The notes beneath the pieces are model-generated. The model did not search any database, was not told where the DNA came from, and was given only the letters and a program-made list of their open reading frames with translations. The translations under genes were made by a program, and so were the position numbers. From Bacillus sp. SKDU12 (GTDB lineage: Bacteria > Bacillota > Bacilli > Bacillales > Bacillaceae), in contig NZ_MSRC01000003.1 of NCBI RefSeq assembly GCF_010093085.1, forward strand, positions 186,001-250,000: DNA of 64,000 nucleotides, given 5' to 3'. Positions 16,218 to 25,192 of this stretch are shown in pieces. Within the stretch, counting starts at the first letter, position 1; every line of letters starts with the position of its first letter.

Positions 16218-17837
16218 ATGATTGCTGTTAATAATGTAAGTTTGCGGTTCGCAGATCGCAAGTTATTTGAAGAGGTTAATATTAAATTTACCCCGGGCAA
16301 CTGCTATGGGTTAATTGGTGCAAATGGTGCTGGTAAATCAACGTTTCTGAAAGTGCTCTCTGGTGAAATTGAGCCTCAGACAGGCGATGTTCATATGAGT
16401 CCAGGGGAGCGTCTTGCGATCTTGAAGCAGAACCATTTTGAGTACGAAGAGTATGAAGTGCTGAAAGTGGTTATTATGGGCCATAAACGCTTGTATGAAG
16501 TGATGCAGGAGAAAGACGCCATTTACATGAAGCCTGATTTCTCAGATGAGGATGGTATACGTGCTGCTGAGCTCGAAGGTGAATTTGCGGAGCTGAACGG
16601 GTGGGAAGCGGAAAGTGAAGCCGCAATCCTTTTAAAAGGCCTTGGAATCTCAGAAGATCTTCATACGAAGAAGATGGAGGACCTTGGCGGTTCGGAGAAA
16701 GTAAAGGTGCTTTTGGCCCAGGCGTTATTCGGCAAGCCGGATGTTCTTTTGCTCGATGAGCCGACGAACCATTTGGATCTTCAAGCGATTCAATGGCTGG
16801 AAGAGTTTCTGATTAACTTTGAAAACACTGTTATTGTCGTATCTCATGACCGTCACTTTCTAAATAAAGTGTGTACGCACATTGCTGATCTTGATTTTAA
16901 TAAAATCCAAATCTATGTCGGAAACTATGACTTCTGGTACGAATCAAGCCAACTGGCGTTAAAGCTTTCTCAAGAAGCGAACAAGAAAAAAGAGGAGCAA
17001 ATTAAACAGCTTCAAGAGTTCGTTGCTAGATTCAGCGCTAATGCGTCTAAATCTAAACAGGCAACATCGAGAAAGAAATTACTCGAAAAAATTTCGCTGG
17101 ATGATATTAAACCGTCTTCCCGGCGCTATCCTTACGTTAACTTTACGCCGGAACGGGAAATTGGTAATGACGTTCTTCAAGTGGAAGGTTTAACGAAAAC
17201 AATCGATGGTGTAAAAGTACTTGATAATGTCAGCTTCATTATGAATAGAGAAGATAAAATTGCTTTTACTGGCCGCAATGAACTGGCTGTTACTACGCTG
17301 TTTAAAATCATTTCCGGGGAAATGGAAGCTGACAGCGGAACGTTTAAATGGGGTGTTACGACATCACAAGCATTTTTCCCAAAAGACAACAGTGAATATT
17401 TCGAAGGCAGTGATCTGAATCTTGTAGACTGGCTTCGCCAATATTCTCCTCATGACCAAAGTGAGAGCTTTTTACGCGGTTTCTTAGGACGCATGCTATT
17501 CTCTGGCGAAGAAGTCCACAAAAAAGCAAATGTACTATCTGGTGGAGAAAAGGTTCGCTGTATGCTGTCGAAAGCGATGCTTTCTGGTGCCAATATTTTA
17601 ATTTTGGATGAGCCGACCAACCACTTAGACTTAGAATCCATTACAGCGCTCAATAACGGCTTAATCAGTTTCAAAGGCGCTATGCTGTTCACATCACATG
17701 ACCATCAGTTTGTACAGACCATTGCCAACAGAATTATCGAAATTACACCTAAGGGCATCGTTGATAAGCAAATGAGCTATGATGAGTTCCTTGAAAATGC
17801 TGATGTGCAGAAAAAACTGGCTGAATTATACGCGTAA
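16218..17837 (+). CDS. ykpA: ABC-F family ATPase YkpA
   Basis: YkpA is a soluble ABC-F protein with two ATPase domains and no membrane segments; the family acts on ribosomes. Domain 1 has Walker A GLIGANGAGKSTFLK, signature LGGSEKVKVLLAQAL and Walker B LLLDEPTNHLD. A charged linker (about 235-300) joins it to domain 2 with signature LSGGEKVRCMLSKAM and Walker B LILDEPTNHLD. The second Walker A position reads TGRNELAVTTL and lacks the canonical GKS/T Lys. The 539-residue length and EPTNHLD motifs place it with the YbiT-like subgroup. GGAGG lies before the ATG. Confidence 0.93.
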   Translation: MIAVNNVSLRFADRKLFEEVNIKFTPGNCYGLIGANGAGKSTFLKVLSGEIEPQTGDVHMSPGERLAILKQNHFEYEEYEVLKVVIMGHKRLYEVMQEKDAIYMKPDFSDEDGIRAAELEGEFAELNGWEAESEAAILLKGLGISEDLHTKKMEDLGGSEKVKVLLAQALFGKPDVLLLDEPTNHLDLQAIQWLEEFLINFENTVIVVSHDRHFLNKVCTHIADLDFNKIQIYVGNYDFWYESSQLALKLSQEANKKKEEQIKQLQEFVARFSANASKSKQATSRKKLLEKISLDDIKPSSRRYPYVNFTPEREIGNDVLQVEGLTKTIDGVKVLDNVSFIMNREDKIAFTGRNELAVTTLFKIISGEMEADSGTFKWGVTTSQAFFPKDNSEYFEGSDLNLVDWLRQYSPHDQSESFLRGFLGRMLFSGEEVHKKANVLSGGEKVRCMLSKAMLSGANILILDEPTNHLDLESITALNNGLISFKGAMLFTSHDHQFVQTIANRIIEITPKGIVDKQMSYDEFLENADVQKKLAELYA

Positions 17838-17838
17838 T

Positions 17839-17867
17839 AAAAAAGCAGAGATATCTCTGCTTTTTTT
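17839..17867 (+). terminator. Terminator of ykpA
   Basis: AAAAGCAGAGA and TCTCTGCTTTTTTT form a compact hairpin with T run. Confidence 0.85.
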
Positions 17868-17896
17868 GGTACATAGAATTGAGAGGAGACTATACA

Positions 17897-18808
17897 ATGA
17901 AATTTTTAGTTGTCGGAGCAGGAGGAGTAGGCGGTTATATTGGCGGCCGGCTTGCAGAGAAGGGTAATGATGTGACATTTCTCGTACGCCAAAAAAGAGC
18001 GGAGCAGTTAAAAGAAACCGGTCTTGTCATCCATAGTGAGGAAGGGGAAGTGTCATTTCAGCCCTCATTAATCAGTGCTGGAGAAACAGGGCATTTTGAC
18101 GTCGTGATCATCGCTTCTAAAGCATATTCACTTGGTCAGGTGATAGACGACGTCAAACCGTTTATTGACCGCGAATCTATCATAATCCCTTTCTTAAACG
18201 GATACCAGCATTATGAGCAGCTGTTTGAAGCGTTTTCAAAAGAACAGGTGTTAGGCGGTTTGTGTTTTATCGAAAGTGCCTTAGACAGTAGGGGAGAAAT
18301 TCATCATACGAGCGTATCGCATCGTTTTGTATTCGGCGAATGGAACGGTGGGCGTACGGAACGAATAATATCGCTTGAAGAGGCGTTTTCAGGGGTGAAG
18401 GCAGAAGTCATTATCAGCGGGCAGATCGAGAAGGATATTTGGAAAAAGTATCTCTTTATTGCAGCACAAGCGGGGATTACAACATTATTCCAAAGACCGC
18501 TAGGCCCGATCCTCGAAACGGAAGGCGGACGTCATACGGCCCAAACTCTTATTGGAGAGATTGGCGCTATTTTGCGAAAAGAAGACGTTCCGGCTGACCC
18601 AGATCTTGAAGAAGAGAGCTTTCGCACGATGATGAGCATGGCTTATCATATGAAATCCTCCATGCTTCGGGATATGGAAAACGGACAAACAACTGAAGGC
18701 CACCACCTGCACGGCTATTTGCTGACAAAAGCAAAGCATTTATCACTCGCAGCCCCGATATTAGAAACGGTTTATGCCAATCTGCAAATGTATGAAGCAG
18801 GAAAATAA
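17897..18808 (+). CDS. ykpB: Ketopantoate reductase-like protein YkpB
   Basis: This is an ApbA/PanE-type NADPH-dependent reductase of 303 residues. The N-terminal dinucleotide loop MKFLVVGAGGVGGYIGGRLAEKG, the IIASKAY segment and the LNGYQHYEQL motif (the usual family version is LQNGL) are visible. The C-terminal helical domain includes KYLFIAAQAGIT with the conserved Lys. Related enzymes reduce 2-dehydropantoate to pantoate, but the B. subtilis genome has panE-type paralogues and the true substrate is unproven. ATG 17897 follows GAGAGGAG; an upstream ATG at 17879 has no ribosome site. Confidence 0.87.
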   Translation: MKFLVVGAGGVGGYIGGRLAEKGNDVTFLVRQKRAEQLKETGLVIHSEEGEVSFQPSLISAGETGHFDVVIIASKAYSLGQVIDDVKPFIDRESIIIPFLNGYQHYEQLFEAFSKEQVLGGLCFIESALDSRGEIHHTSVSHRFVFGEWNGGRTERIISLEEAFSGVKAEVIISGQIEKDIWKKYLFIAAQAGITTLFQRPLGPILETEGGRHTAQTLIGEIGAILRKEDVPADPDLEEESFRTMMSMAYHMKSSMLRDMENGQTTEGHHLHGYLLTKAKHLSLAAPILETVYANLQMYEAGK

Positions 18809-18832
18809 AAAGGAGGCGAAAAGCCTCCTTTT
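18807..18832. terminator. Bidirectional terminator between ykpB and ampS
   Basis: AAAAGGAGGC-GAAA-GCCTCCTTTT; serves both convergent genes. Confidence 0.88.
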
Positions 18833-18837
18833 GTTGA

Positions 18838-20070
18838 TTAAAAAGCCCAATTCCCGTTTCTGAAGATAGGCTCTCTTTTCCCGTCTGCTGTAATTCCGTC
18901 AATATTCATATCTTTAGAACCAACCATAAAGTCCACATGTGTAATGCTTTCATTTAAGCCTTCCTTAACAAGTTCTTCACGGGACATCTGTTTTCCGCCT
19001 TCAATGTTAAAGGCATAGGCACTGCCGATCGCCAAATGATTTGACGCGTTTTCATCAAACAATGTGTTGTAGAAAAGAATATTTGATTGTGAAATGGGCG
19101 AATCGTAAGGTACGAGTGCTACTTCACCTAAATAGTGAGAACCCTCATCTGTTTCCACAAGTTCTTTTAGAATGTCCTCGCCTTTTTCGGCTTTAACGTC
19201 GACTATGCGGCCATTTTTAAAAGTGAGGGTGAAGTTTTCAATGATATTCCCCCCGTAGCTTAACGGTTTTGTACTCGACACGACTCCGTCGACCCCGTCT
19301 TTTTGGGGTAGTGTAAATACTTCTTCTGTCGGCATATTGGCCATAAACTCATGGCCGCTCTCATTTACACTGCCCGCGCCTGCCCAAACATGTTTTTTCG
19401 GCAGCTTAATGGTTAAATCAGTTCCTTTTGCTTGGTAATGTAAAGCAGCGTAATGTCTCTCATTCAAATGGTCAACTTTTTCATGAAGATTTTGATCATG
19501 TTTGATCCAAGCTTGAACAGGGTTATCTTCGTTTACCCGTGTTGCTTTAAAAATTTCTTCCCACAGCAGCTGAATCGCTTCCTCCTCTGGTTTGTCAGGA
19601 AACACTTTTTGAGCCCAGCCTGACGATGCCGCGCCTACGACAGTCCAGCTGACTTTGTCAGATTGAATATATTGTCTGTATGTATGTAGCGCTTTGCCTG
19701 CTGCTTTTTGGAATGCCGCAATACGTTTGGAATCTGCGCCTTTAAGTAAGTCAGGATTTGATGACATAACAGAGATGAAAGCAGCACCTTTTTTAGCGAG
19801 CTCTTCTTTGCCCTTTGCTTCCCATTCAGGGTATTCTTCAAATGCTTCAAACGGCGCGAGTTCATATTTTAATTTGGTGACTTCGTCATCCTGCCAATTC
19901 ACCGTGACATTTTTAGCGCCTTTTTCATATGCATGCTTTACAATTAAGCGGACAAAATCCTGTACGTTTGTTGAAGCATTTATGACTACATACTGGCCTT
20001 TTTGGACGTTAACGCCGACCTCTACCGCCAGCTGTGCATATGTATTTAATTTCTGTGAAAATGAATCCAT
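18838..20070 (-). CDS. ampS: Aminopeptidase AmpS (M29 family)
   Basis: AmpS is a metal-dependent cytosolic aminopeptidase of the M29 clan. The 410-residue product carries the family blocks NMPTEEVFTLPQKDGVDGVV (metal-ligand Glu), ELVETDEGSHYLGEVALVPYDSPIS, and NHLAIGSAYAFNIEGG and ESITHVDFMVGS with ligand His and Asp. ATG 20070 (MDSFSQKLN) is preceded by GAGGAGGT, so I reject the 11-residue upstream extension. A terminator separates it from ykpC, which lies on the same strand. Confidence 0.94.
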   Translation of the reverse strand: MDSFSQKLNTYAQLAVEVGVNVQKGQYVVINASTNVQDFVRLIVKHAYEKGAKNVTVNWQDDEVTKLKYELAPFEAFEEYPEWEAKGKEELAKKGAAFISVMSSNPDLLKGADSKRIAAFQKAAGKALHTYRQYIQSDKVSWTVVGAASSGWAQKVFPDKPEEEAIQLLWEEIFKATRVNEDNPVQAWIKHDQNLHEKVDHLNERHYAALHYQAKGTDLTIKLPKKHVWAGAGSVNESGHEFMANMPTEEVFTLPQKDGVDGVVSSTKPLSYGGNIIENFTLTFKNGRIVDVKAEKGEDILKELVETDEGSHYLGEVALVPYDSPISQSNILFYNTLFDENASNHLAIGSAYAFNIEGGKQMSREELVKEGLNESITHVDFMVGSKDMNIDGITADGKREPIFRNGNWAF

Positions 20071-20144
20071 AAACCATACCTCCTCAAGCTTTTTTCTCAT
20101 CATATCAAATATGATCCTATAAAGGAAAGAAAGGAGGTTAATGT

Positions 20145-20176
20145 AAAAAACCCAAAACAGTATGTCTTGGGTTTTT
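20145..20176 (-). terminator. Terminator after ykpC/mreBH
   Basis: On the minus strand CCCAAGAC and GTTTTGGG bracket the loop and a T6 run follows, between ykpC and ampS. Confidence 0.8.
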
Positions 20177-20181
20177 CGATA

Positions 20182-20316
20182 CTACGGATGATTCAGTTTT
20201 ACAGTGCTGCCTGCAGGCGAATGGGGCATATTTGCTAAGGAAATGCTTATGCCTCCAAGAATGATTCCGCTTAAAATGGCTGCGATTGCTACTCTTCTCC
20301 CTAAATCTCTCAGCAT
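20182..20316 (-). CDS. ykpC: Small membrane peptide YkpC
   Basis: A 44-residue peptide with one central hydrophobic segment (VAIAAILSGIILGGISISLA) behind a basic MLRDLGRR start and a short polar tail. AAGGAGG lies 6 bases before the ATG, which fixes the start inside a longer open frame. It matches the small gene ykpC that follows mreBH in B. subtilis. Function is unknown; a single-pass membrane or secreted location is likely from the sequence. Confidence 0.85.
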   Translation of the reverse strand: MLRDLGRRVAIAAILSGIILGGISISLANMPHSPAGSTVKLNHP

Positions 20317-20416
20317 CTGTTTCCTCCTTAATGTTTCTCCATTTCCCACAATATGAGGGGAGTGAGGAAAAAAGAAGCAAGAAATTTGCTGATTGTGTGA
20401 TTTTTGCAGGTAAAGC

Positions 20417-21424
20417 CTATTTAATTGCCTTTTGAAGCTTATCAATCACTTCTAAAGAACGGCCTGTGCCGATCGCTACAGATTCAAGCGGGTTTTGCGC
20501 TACGTGTACAGGCACAACAATTTCTTCTGTAAGCCATTCTTTTATTCCGTTAAGCAGGGCCCCGCCGCCTGTTAAAATGACGCCGCGGTCAACAATATCT
20601 CCGCTCAGTTCAGGAGGACAGTCTTCAAGTGTAGCTCTGATCGCTTCAAGAATATGCAAGAGAGATTCACGCATAGCATCTTGAATTTCGTTAGATTGAA
20701 GCATAATGGTTTTTGGGAGGCCTGTTACGAGATCCCGTCCCCGAATTTCCATTGCGTCTGGCACATGCTCAATTAGGGCATGGCCGATTTCCATTTTCAC
20801 CTGCTCAGCTGTGCGTTCGCCGATAAGCAAATTGTATTTTTTACGGATAAAAGATACGATATCTTCATCAAGCTGATCTCCGCCGATTCTGATAGAGTGG
20901 CAGGAAACAACGCCGCCGAAGGAGATGATGGCGACCTCTGTCGTCCCTCCGCCGATATCTACTACTACGTTGGCAACAGGCTCATCGACCGGCAAATCTG
21001 CTCCGATGGCAGCTGCTACTGGCTCTTCAATTAAATGGACGTTTTTTGCTCCGCAATTTTTCACCGCATCACTGATGGCGCGACGCTCTACTGCTGTTGA
21101 TCCAGAAGGTGTGCAAACGACCACGTTCGGTTTTCTGAACGACATGCCGATACTTTTTGCGGCTTTTTTCATAATGTGCTTCAGCAGATCTGTTGTCATA
21201 TCATAGTCTGCGATAACGCCATCTTTCATTGGTCTGACAGCAACAATTTTCCCCGGTGTTTTCCCGATCATGTTTTTCGCGTCAGTCCCGATTGCGAGGA
21301 CTGCTTTTGTCGTTGTATCCACTGCAACTACAGATGGTTCATTTAAGATAATCCCTTTATTTTTGCTGTAAACTAGTATATTAGCTGTTCCTAAGTCAAT
21401 ACCGATTTCAGTTGATTGAAACAT
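20417..21424 (-). CDS. mreBH: Actin-like cell-shape protein MreBH
   Basis: MreBH is one of three MreB paralogues. It forms membrane-attached filaments that guide lateral wall synthesis and localises the hydrolase LytE. The actin-fold phosphate-1 loop [14 protein letters not shown], the connect-1 and phosphate-2 segments ([19 protein letters not shown]) and the adenosine loop [17 protein letters not shown] are intact. ATG 21424 (MFQSTEIG) gives the expected 335 residues. It is divergent from abh. Confidence 0.95.
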   Translation of the reverse strand: MFQSTEIGIDLGTANILVYSKNKGIILNEPSVVAVDTTTKAVLAIGTDAKNMIGKTPGKIVAVRPMKDGVIADYDMTTDLLKHIMKKAAKSIGMSFRKPNVVVCTPSGSTAVERRAISDAVKNCGAKNVHLIEEPVAAAIGADLPVDEPVANVVVDIGGGTTEVAIISFGGVVSCHSIRIGGDQLDEDIVSFIRKKYNLLIGERTAEQVKMEIGHALIEHVPDAMEIRGRDLVTGLPKTIMLQSNEIQDAMRESLLHILEAIRATLEDCPPELSGDIVDRGVILTGGGALLNGIKEWLTEEIVVPVHVAQNPLESVAIGTGRSLEVIDKLQKAIK

Positions 21425-21610
21425 GTTTTCACCCAATCTCTATCCTAATTTTATATCATCCTACAATTAAAGTTTCTAAGAAATGAAGCGATTTTTGGGG
21501 GTGTGTGTCGGTAAAGAAATGTTTTTGTAAAAAACCATGGGACTGTGTAACAGAAGTAATACATTTATCGGTTTTATGGAAAAAATATCTTGTGATTCTT
21601 ATAGAAAACG

Positions 21611-21637
21611 GGAAACTTTTTCTAAGTTTTGTACGTC
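21611..21637 (+). promoter_or_regulatory. ECF-sigma-type promoter of abh
   Basis: GGAAAC (21611-21616) and CGTC (21634-21637) are separated by 17 bases, close to the sigma-X/sigma-W consensus (TGAAAC, CGTC). abh is known to depend on ECF sigma factors, mainly sigma-X. Transcription would start about 60 bases before the ATG. Confidence 0.7.
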
Positions 21638-21706
21638 TACGATATATTGGGGTGCATTCTTAAACATTACATTAGAAAAGAAACATTTAAAGGAAGAAGG
21701 GTTTTT

Positions 21707-21985
21707 ATGAAATCGATAGGTGTTGTAAGAAAAGTAGATGAATTAGGACGTATTGTCATGCCAATAGAATTAAGACGGGCGCTGGACATTGCGATAAAAG
21801 ACAGCATTGAGTTTTTTGTTGACGGAGATAAAATTATTTTGAAAAAATACAAACCTCACGGCGTCTGTTTAATGACTGGAGAAATCACGTCAGAAAATAA
21901 AGAATATGGCAACGGTAAAATTACGTTAAGCCCAGAGGGTGCACAGCTGCTTCTCGAAGAAATTCAAGCCGCTTTAAAAGAATAA
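21707..21985 (+). CDS. abh: AbrB-family transition-state regulator Abh
   Basis: Abh is a paralogue of AbrB that regulates antibiotic-production and autolysin genes. The N-terminal swapped-hairpin DNA-binding domain reads MKSIGVVRKVDELGRIVMPI and continues through ELRRALDIAIKDSIEFF. The Cys in GVCLMTGEI and the C-terminal dimerisation helix LSPEGAQLLLEEIQAAL follow. ATG 21707 gives 92 residues, the known length; a longer frame from 21629 runs into the promoter and is rejected. Confidence 0.95.
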   Translation: MKSIGVVRKVDELGRIVMPIELRRALDIAIKDSIEFFVDGDKIILKKYKPHGVCLMTGEITSENKEYGNGKITLSPEGAQLLLEEIQAALKE

Positions 21986-21996
21986 TATTATGTTTT

Positions 21997-22029
21997 AAAA
22001 AGGCGGAGTGGTCCAATCTCCGTCTTTTT
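21997..22029 (+). terminator. Terminator of abh
   Basis: AAAAAGGCGGAG pairs with CTCCGTCTTTTT. Confidence 0.8.
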
Positions 22030-22177
22030 GCATCTTGATTTCTGACTTTTTCGTCTAAGAAGATACGATATCATGAACAGTAGGTAATGAATGATTTGGG
22101 TAAGTTTACATATTTTACTCAATTTTTTGTCGAAGAATGGTACAATAAATAGAGAAACACAAGCGGCAGGTGGTCAT

Positions 22178-23464
22178 ATGAGAAAATATCAAGCACGTGT
22201 CATTTCCATCATCTTGGCAATGATTTTTATTATGTTCTGGGATTATTTATTTTATTTTATAGGCAAAAACCCAATTAATTGGCCTGTTGATATTGTGTAT
22301 ACTGCAGTCACGGTAGGAAGCGTCTGGATGCTGGCTTATTATATTGATGAGAAAAAGCAGCTAGTTAAGAAAATGAAGGATAATGAATGGAAGTATAAAC
22401 AGCTGTCAGAAGAAAAAAACCGCATCATGGATAATTTGCAGGAAATCGTATTTCAAACAAATGCAAAAGGCGAAATTACATATTTAAACCAAGCGTGGGC
22501 ATCAATAACCGGCTTTTCAATCAGTGAATGTATGGGAACGCTGTATAATGATTATTTCATAAAAGATAAGCACGTGGCCGACCATATTAACACCCAAATT
22601 CAGAATAAAGCGTCTTCTGGCATGTTTACGGCAAAATACGTAACAAAGAGCGGCGCGATTTTTTGGGGAGAAGTTCATTATAAACTTTATTACGACCGTG
22701 ATGGACAATTTACAGGAAGTCTAGGTACAATGTCAGATATTACAGAGCGGAAAGAGGCTGAAAATGAACTTATTGAGATTAATGAGCGGCTGGCGAGAGA
22801 ATCCCAAAAACTGTCTATCACCAGTGAGCTTGCCGCAGGTATTGCACATGAGGTCAGGAACCCGTTAACATCTGTCAGCGGCTTCCTTCAGATTATGAAA
22901 ACTCAATATCCGGACAGAAAAGGCTATTTTGACATCATTTTTTCAGAGATTAAAAGAATTGATTTAGTGCTCAGTGAGCTGTTGCTTCTGGCAAAACCTC
23001 AGGCTGTCACATTTAAAATGCATGAGCTCAATGAGATACTGAAACAAGTCACGACATTGCTTGACACCAATGCAATTCTGTCTAATATCGTCATAGAAAA
23101 ACATTTCAAGGAGACAGATGGCTGTATCATTAACGGAGACGAAAATCAGCTTAAGCAAGTCTTTATCAATATCATTAAAAATGGGATTGAGGCAATGCCA
23201 AAAGGCGGTGTTGTAACCATTTCGACTGCTAAGACAGCCTCTCATGCAGTAATAAGCGTCAAAGATGAAGGAAACGGCATGCCGCAGGAAAAGCTTAAGC
23301 AGATTGGAAAACCTTTTTATTCAACAAAAGAAAAAGGCACCGGACTCGGGCTTGCCATTTGCTTGAGAATTTTGAAGGAACATGACGGAGAATTAAAAAT
23401 TGAAAGTGAAGATGGGAAAGGCAGTGTCTTTCACGTTGTTTTGCCTTTGACATCAGACAGCTGA
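22178..23464 (+). CDS. kinC: Sporulation/biofilm sensor histidine kinase KinC
   Basis: KinC phosphorylates Spo0F/Spo0A and links membrane signals such as potassium leakage to biofilm-matrix expression. The 428-residue protein has two N-terminal membrane helices (about 8-27 and 36-55), a PAS domain (about 80-200, with GEITYLNQAWASITGFS), and the His-phosphotransfer helix ELAAGIAHEVRNPLTSVSG. The ATPase boxes are N INIIKNGIEAM, G1 VKDEGNGMP and G2 KGTGLGLAICLRI. ATG 22178 follows GCAGGTGG; the upstream frame extension to 22091 has no support. ykqA follows after 16 bases and may be co-transcribed. Confidence 0.95.
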   Translation: MRKYQARVISIILAMIFIMFWDYLFYFIGKNPINWPVDIVYTAVTVGSVWMLAYYIDEKKQLVKKMKDNEWKYKQLSEEKNRIMDNLQEIVFQTNAKGEITYLNQAWASITGFSISECMGTLYNDYFIKDKHVADHINTQIQNKASSGMFTAKYVTKSGAIFWGEVHYKLYYDRDGQFTGSLGTMSDITERKEAENELIEINERLARESQKLSITSELAAGIAHEVRNPLTSVSGFLQIMKTQYPDRKGYFDIIFSEIKRIDLVLSELLLLAKPQAVTFKMHELNEILKQVTTLLDTNAILSNIVIEKHFKETDGCIINGDENQLKQVFINIIKNGIEAMPKGGVVTISTAKTASHAVISVKDEGNGMPQEKLKQIGKPFYSTKEKGTGLGLAICLRILKEHDGELKIESEDGKGSVFHVVLPLTSDS

Positions 23465-23480
23465 GAGGAGGAACATAAAG

Positions 23481-24311
23481 ATGAACTCGCTTCTGTTTGT
23501 ATATGGGACATTAAGAAAACATGATATAAACCACCATCTGCTTGCACAATCGGCATGCATCAATGAGCAGGCCAGAACAAAGGGAAGTCTATTTGCTGTA
23601 CAAGGGGAGCCCGCAGCCGTTTTAGAAGAAGATGAGGGCTATATATACGGCGAAGTATATGAAGCAGATGAATTGTGCATACATAAACTCGATCAATTTT
23701 ATCAAGGCTATGATAAACAAACGGTGCTTATAGAAACGGACACCGGGATCAAAAAAGCGCTTGTTTATTTTATGAACATAGAGGAGTGCGGCGATTGTCC
23801 GAAAATAAGCAGCGGCGACTGGAAAGAACATCAGATAATCAGCAAATCGCAACATCCTATTTATTATCTTGCCTATGGGTCCTGCATGGACAATGCCCGT
23901 TTTCTAAAGGCGGGAGTTGACCACTATTTTCAAGATCCGGTTGGAAGAGCTGTGTTAAACGGATATACAACCCGCTTCACACTAAAAAGGGAAGATGGTT
24001 CACGAGCGGATATGATTGAAGACGGGGGAACAACAGAAGGTGTTTTATATCGTATCCCTTTTTCTGCCCTCTCCTATCTATATAAAAGAGAGGGAGTTGA
24101 ATCTCTTACATATCGCCCGGCATTTGTAGATGTTGAGGCAGGAGGCAGGCGATACCCAGACTGTCTAACCTTTCTCGTCCTCCAAAAATCAGCGGAAATT
24201 GCACCGCCTCAGCACTATCAGATCGAAATTGAACGCGGAGCAGAGATGCATTTGTCAAAGGGGTTTGCTGAAAAGCTCAAGCGGCATATGAATTCACTCC
24301 CAAAAGGATAA
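23481..24311 (+). CDS. ykqA: Gamma-glutamylcyclotransferase-like protein YkqA
   Basis: This 276-residue protein has two tandem GGCT/BtrG-like domains. The N-terminal one opens with LLFVYGTLRKHDINH (the YGTLR signature) and contains the GEVYEADELCIHKLDQFYQGY segment. The second begins with IYYLAYGSCMDNARFLKAG. Single-domain relatives release 5-oxoproline from gamma-glutamyl compounds, but the substrate here is not known. GAGAGGAGG precedes the ATG. Confidence 0.88.
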   Translation: MNSLLFVYGTLRKHDINHHLLAQSACINEQARTKGSLFAVQGEPAAVLEEDEGYIYGEVYEADELCIHKLDQFYQGYDKQTVLIETDTGIKKALVYFMNIEECGDCPKISSGDWKEHQIISKSQHPIYYLAYGSCMDNARFLKAGVDHYFQDPVGRAVLNGYTTRFTLKREDGSRADMIEDGGTTEGVLYRIPFSALSYLYKREGVESLTYRPAFVDVEAGGRRYPDCLTFLVLQKSAEIAPPQHYQIEIERGAEMHLSKGFAEKLKRHMNSLPKG

Positions 24312-24372
24312 CGATTGAGCAATTTATATGATAAAATGTGAGCAATATCATGTTAGATAAAGGAGCACCACT

Positions 24373-25038
24373 ATGAAAAAAGAATTTGCGGTAATTGGCC
24401 TAGGCCGTTTTGGCGGCAGTATTTGCAAAGCATTAAGCGAAGAAGGCGTCGAGGTAATGGCAATGGATATAGATGAAGATAAAGTCAATGAATATGCCAA
24501 GATCGCATCTCATGCTGTTATCGGAGATTCTACTGACGAATCTGTACTCAAAAATTTAGGTTTGCGGAACTTTGACCACGTAATTGTCGCAATCGGTGAA
24601 AATATTCAAGCGAGTATTTTGACGACTCTCATTCTGAAAGAACTTGGCGTTCATACCATTACAGTTAAGGCACAGAACGATTATCATGAAAAAGTGCTGT
24701 CAAAAATCGGTGCGGATCACATCGTCCACCCAGAACGCGATATGGCGAAACGAATCGCACATAACATCGTGTCTAACAACGTACTTGATTATTTGGAGCT
24801 GTCTGAAGAGCATAGTCTTGTTGAAATCGTAGCCAACAGCCGCTTGGCAGGAAATACGCTTCTTGATTTAGATATCCGTGCGAAATACGGGATTAACATT
24901 GTAGCCATTAAAAGAGGCAAGGAAGTCATCGTGTCGCCGCTTGCGACAGAAGTTATACATCAAGAAGATATTCTCATCGTCATTGGCTCAATTACAGACA
25001 TTTCTCGTTTTGAAAAAAGAGTTCTGCATACGAAATAG
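24373..25038 (+). CDS. ktrC: Potassium-channel regulatory subunit KtrC
   Basis: KtrC is the cytosolic gating ring of the KtrCD potassium importer; its membrane partner KtrD is encoded elsewhere. The RCK_N domain starts with FAVIGLGRFGGSICKALSEEG and binds ATP/ADP. The C-terminal RCK_C half (about 140-221) is the known c-di-AMP-binding domain. Asp residues after GDSTDES and the conserved HPERDMAKR segment fit the family. At 221 residues it is full length; AAAGGAGCACC precedes the ATG. Confidence 0.94.
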   Translation: MKKEFAVIGLGRFGGSICKALSEEGVEVMAMDIDEDKVNEYAKIASHAVIGDSTDESVLKNLGLRNFDHVIVAIGENIQASILTTLILKELGVHTITVKAQNDYHEKVLSKIGADHIVHPERDMAKRIAHNIVSNNVLDYLELSEEHSLVEIVANSRLAGNTLLDLDIRAKYGINIVAIKRGKEVIVSPLATEVIHQEDILIVIGSITDISRFEKRVLHTK

Positions 25039-25051
25039 TAAGCGAAATAAG

Positions 25052-25074
25052 CCGCCCAAAGGGTGGTTTTTTTA
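25052..25074 (+). terminator. Terminator of ktrC
   Basis: CCGCCC-AAA-GGGTGG followed by a T7 run. Confidence 0.8.
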
Positions 25075-25192
25075 CTATTATCAGAAAATAAAAACTTTAA
25101 TGAAATAAGTGCCAGTTCATAAAATTTTATTGACTAAGTTTAGGTGTTCCGATACCATATTGAACCATATGATAAAAAGAGGAGGGGCCTAT

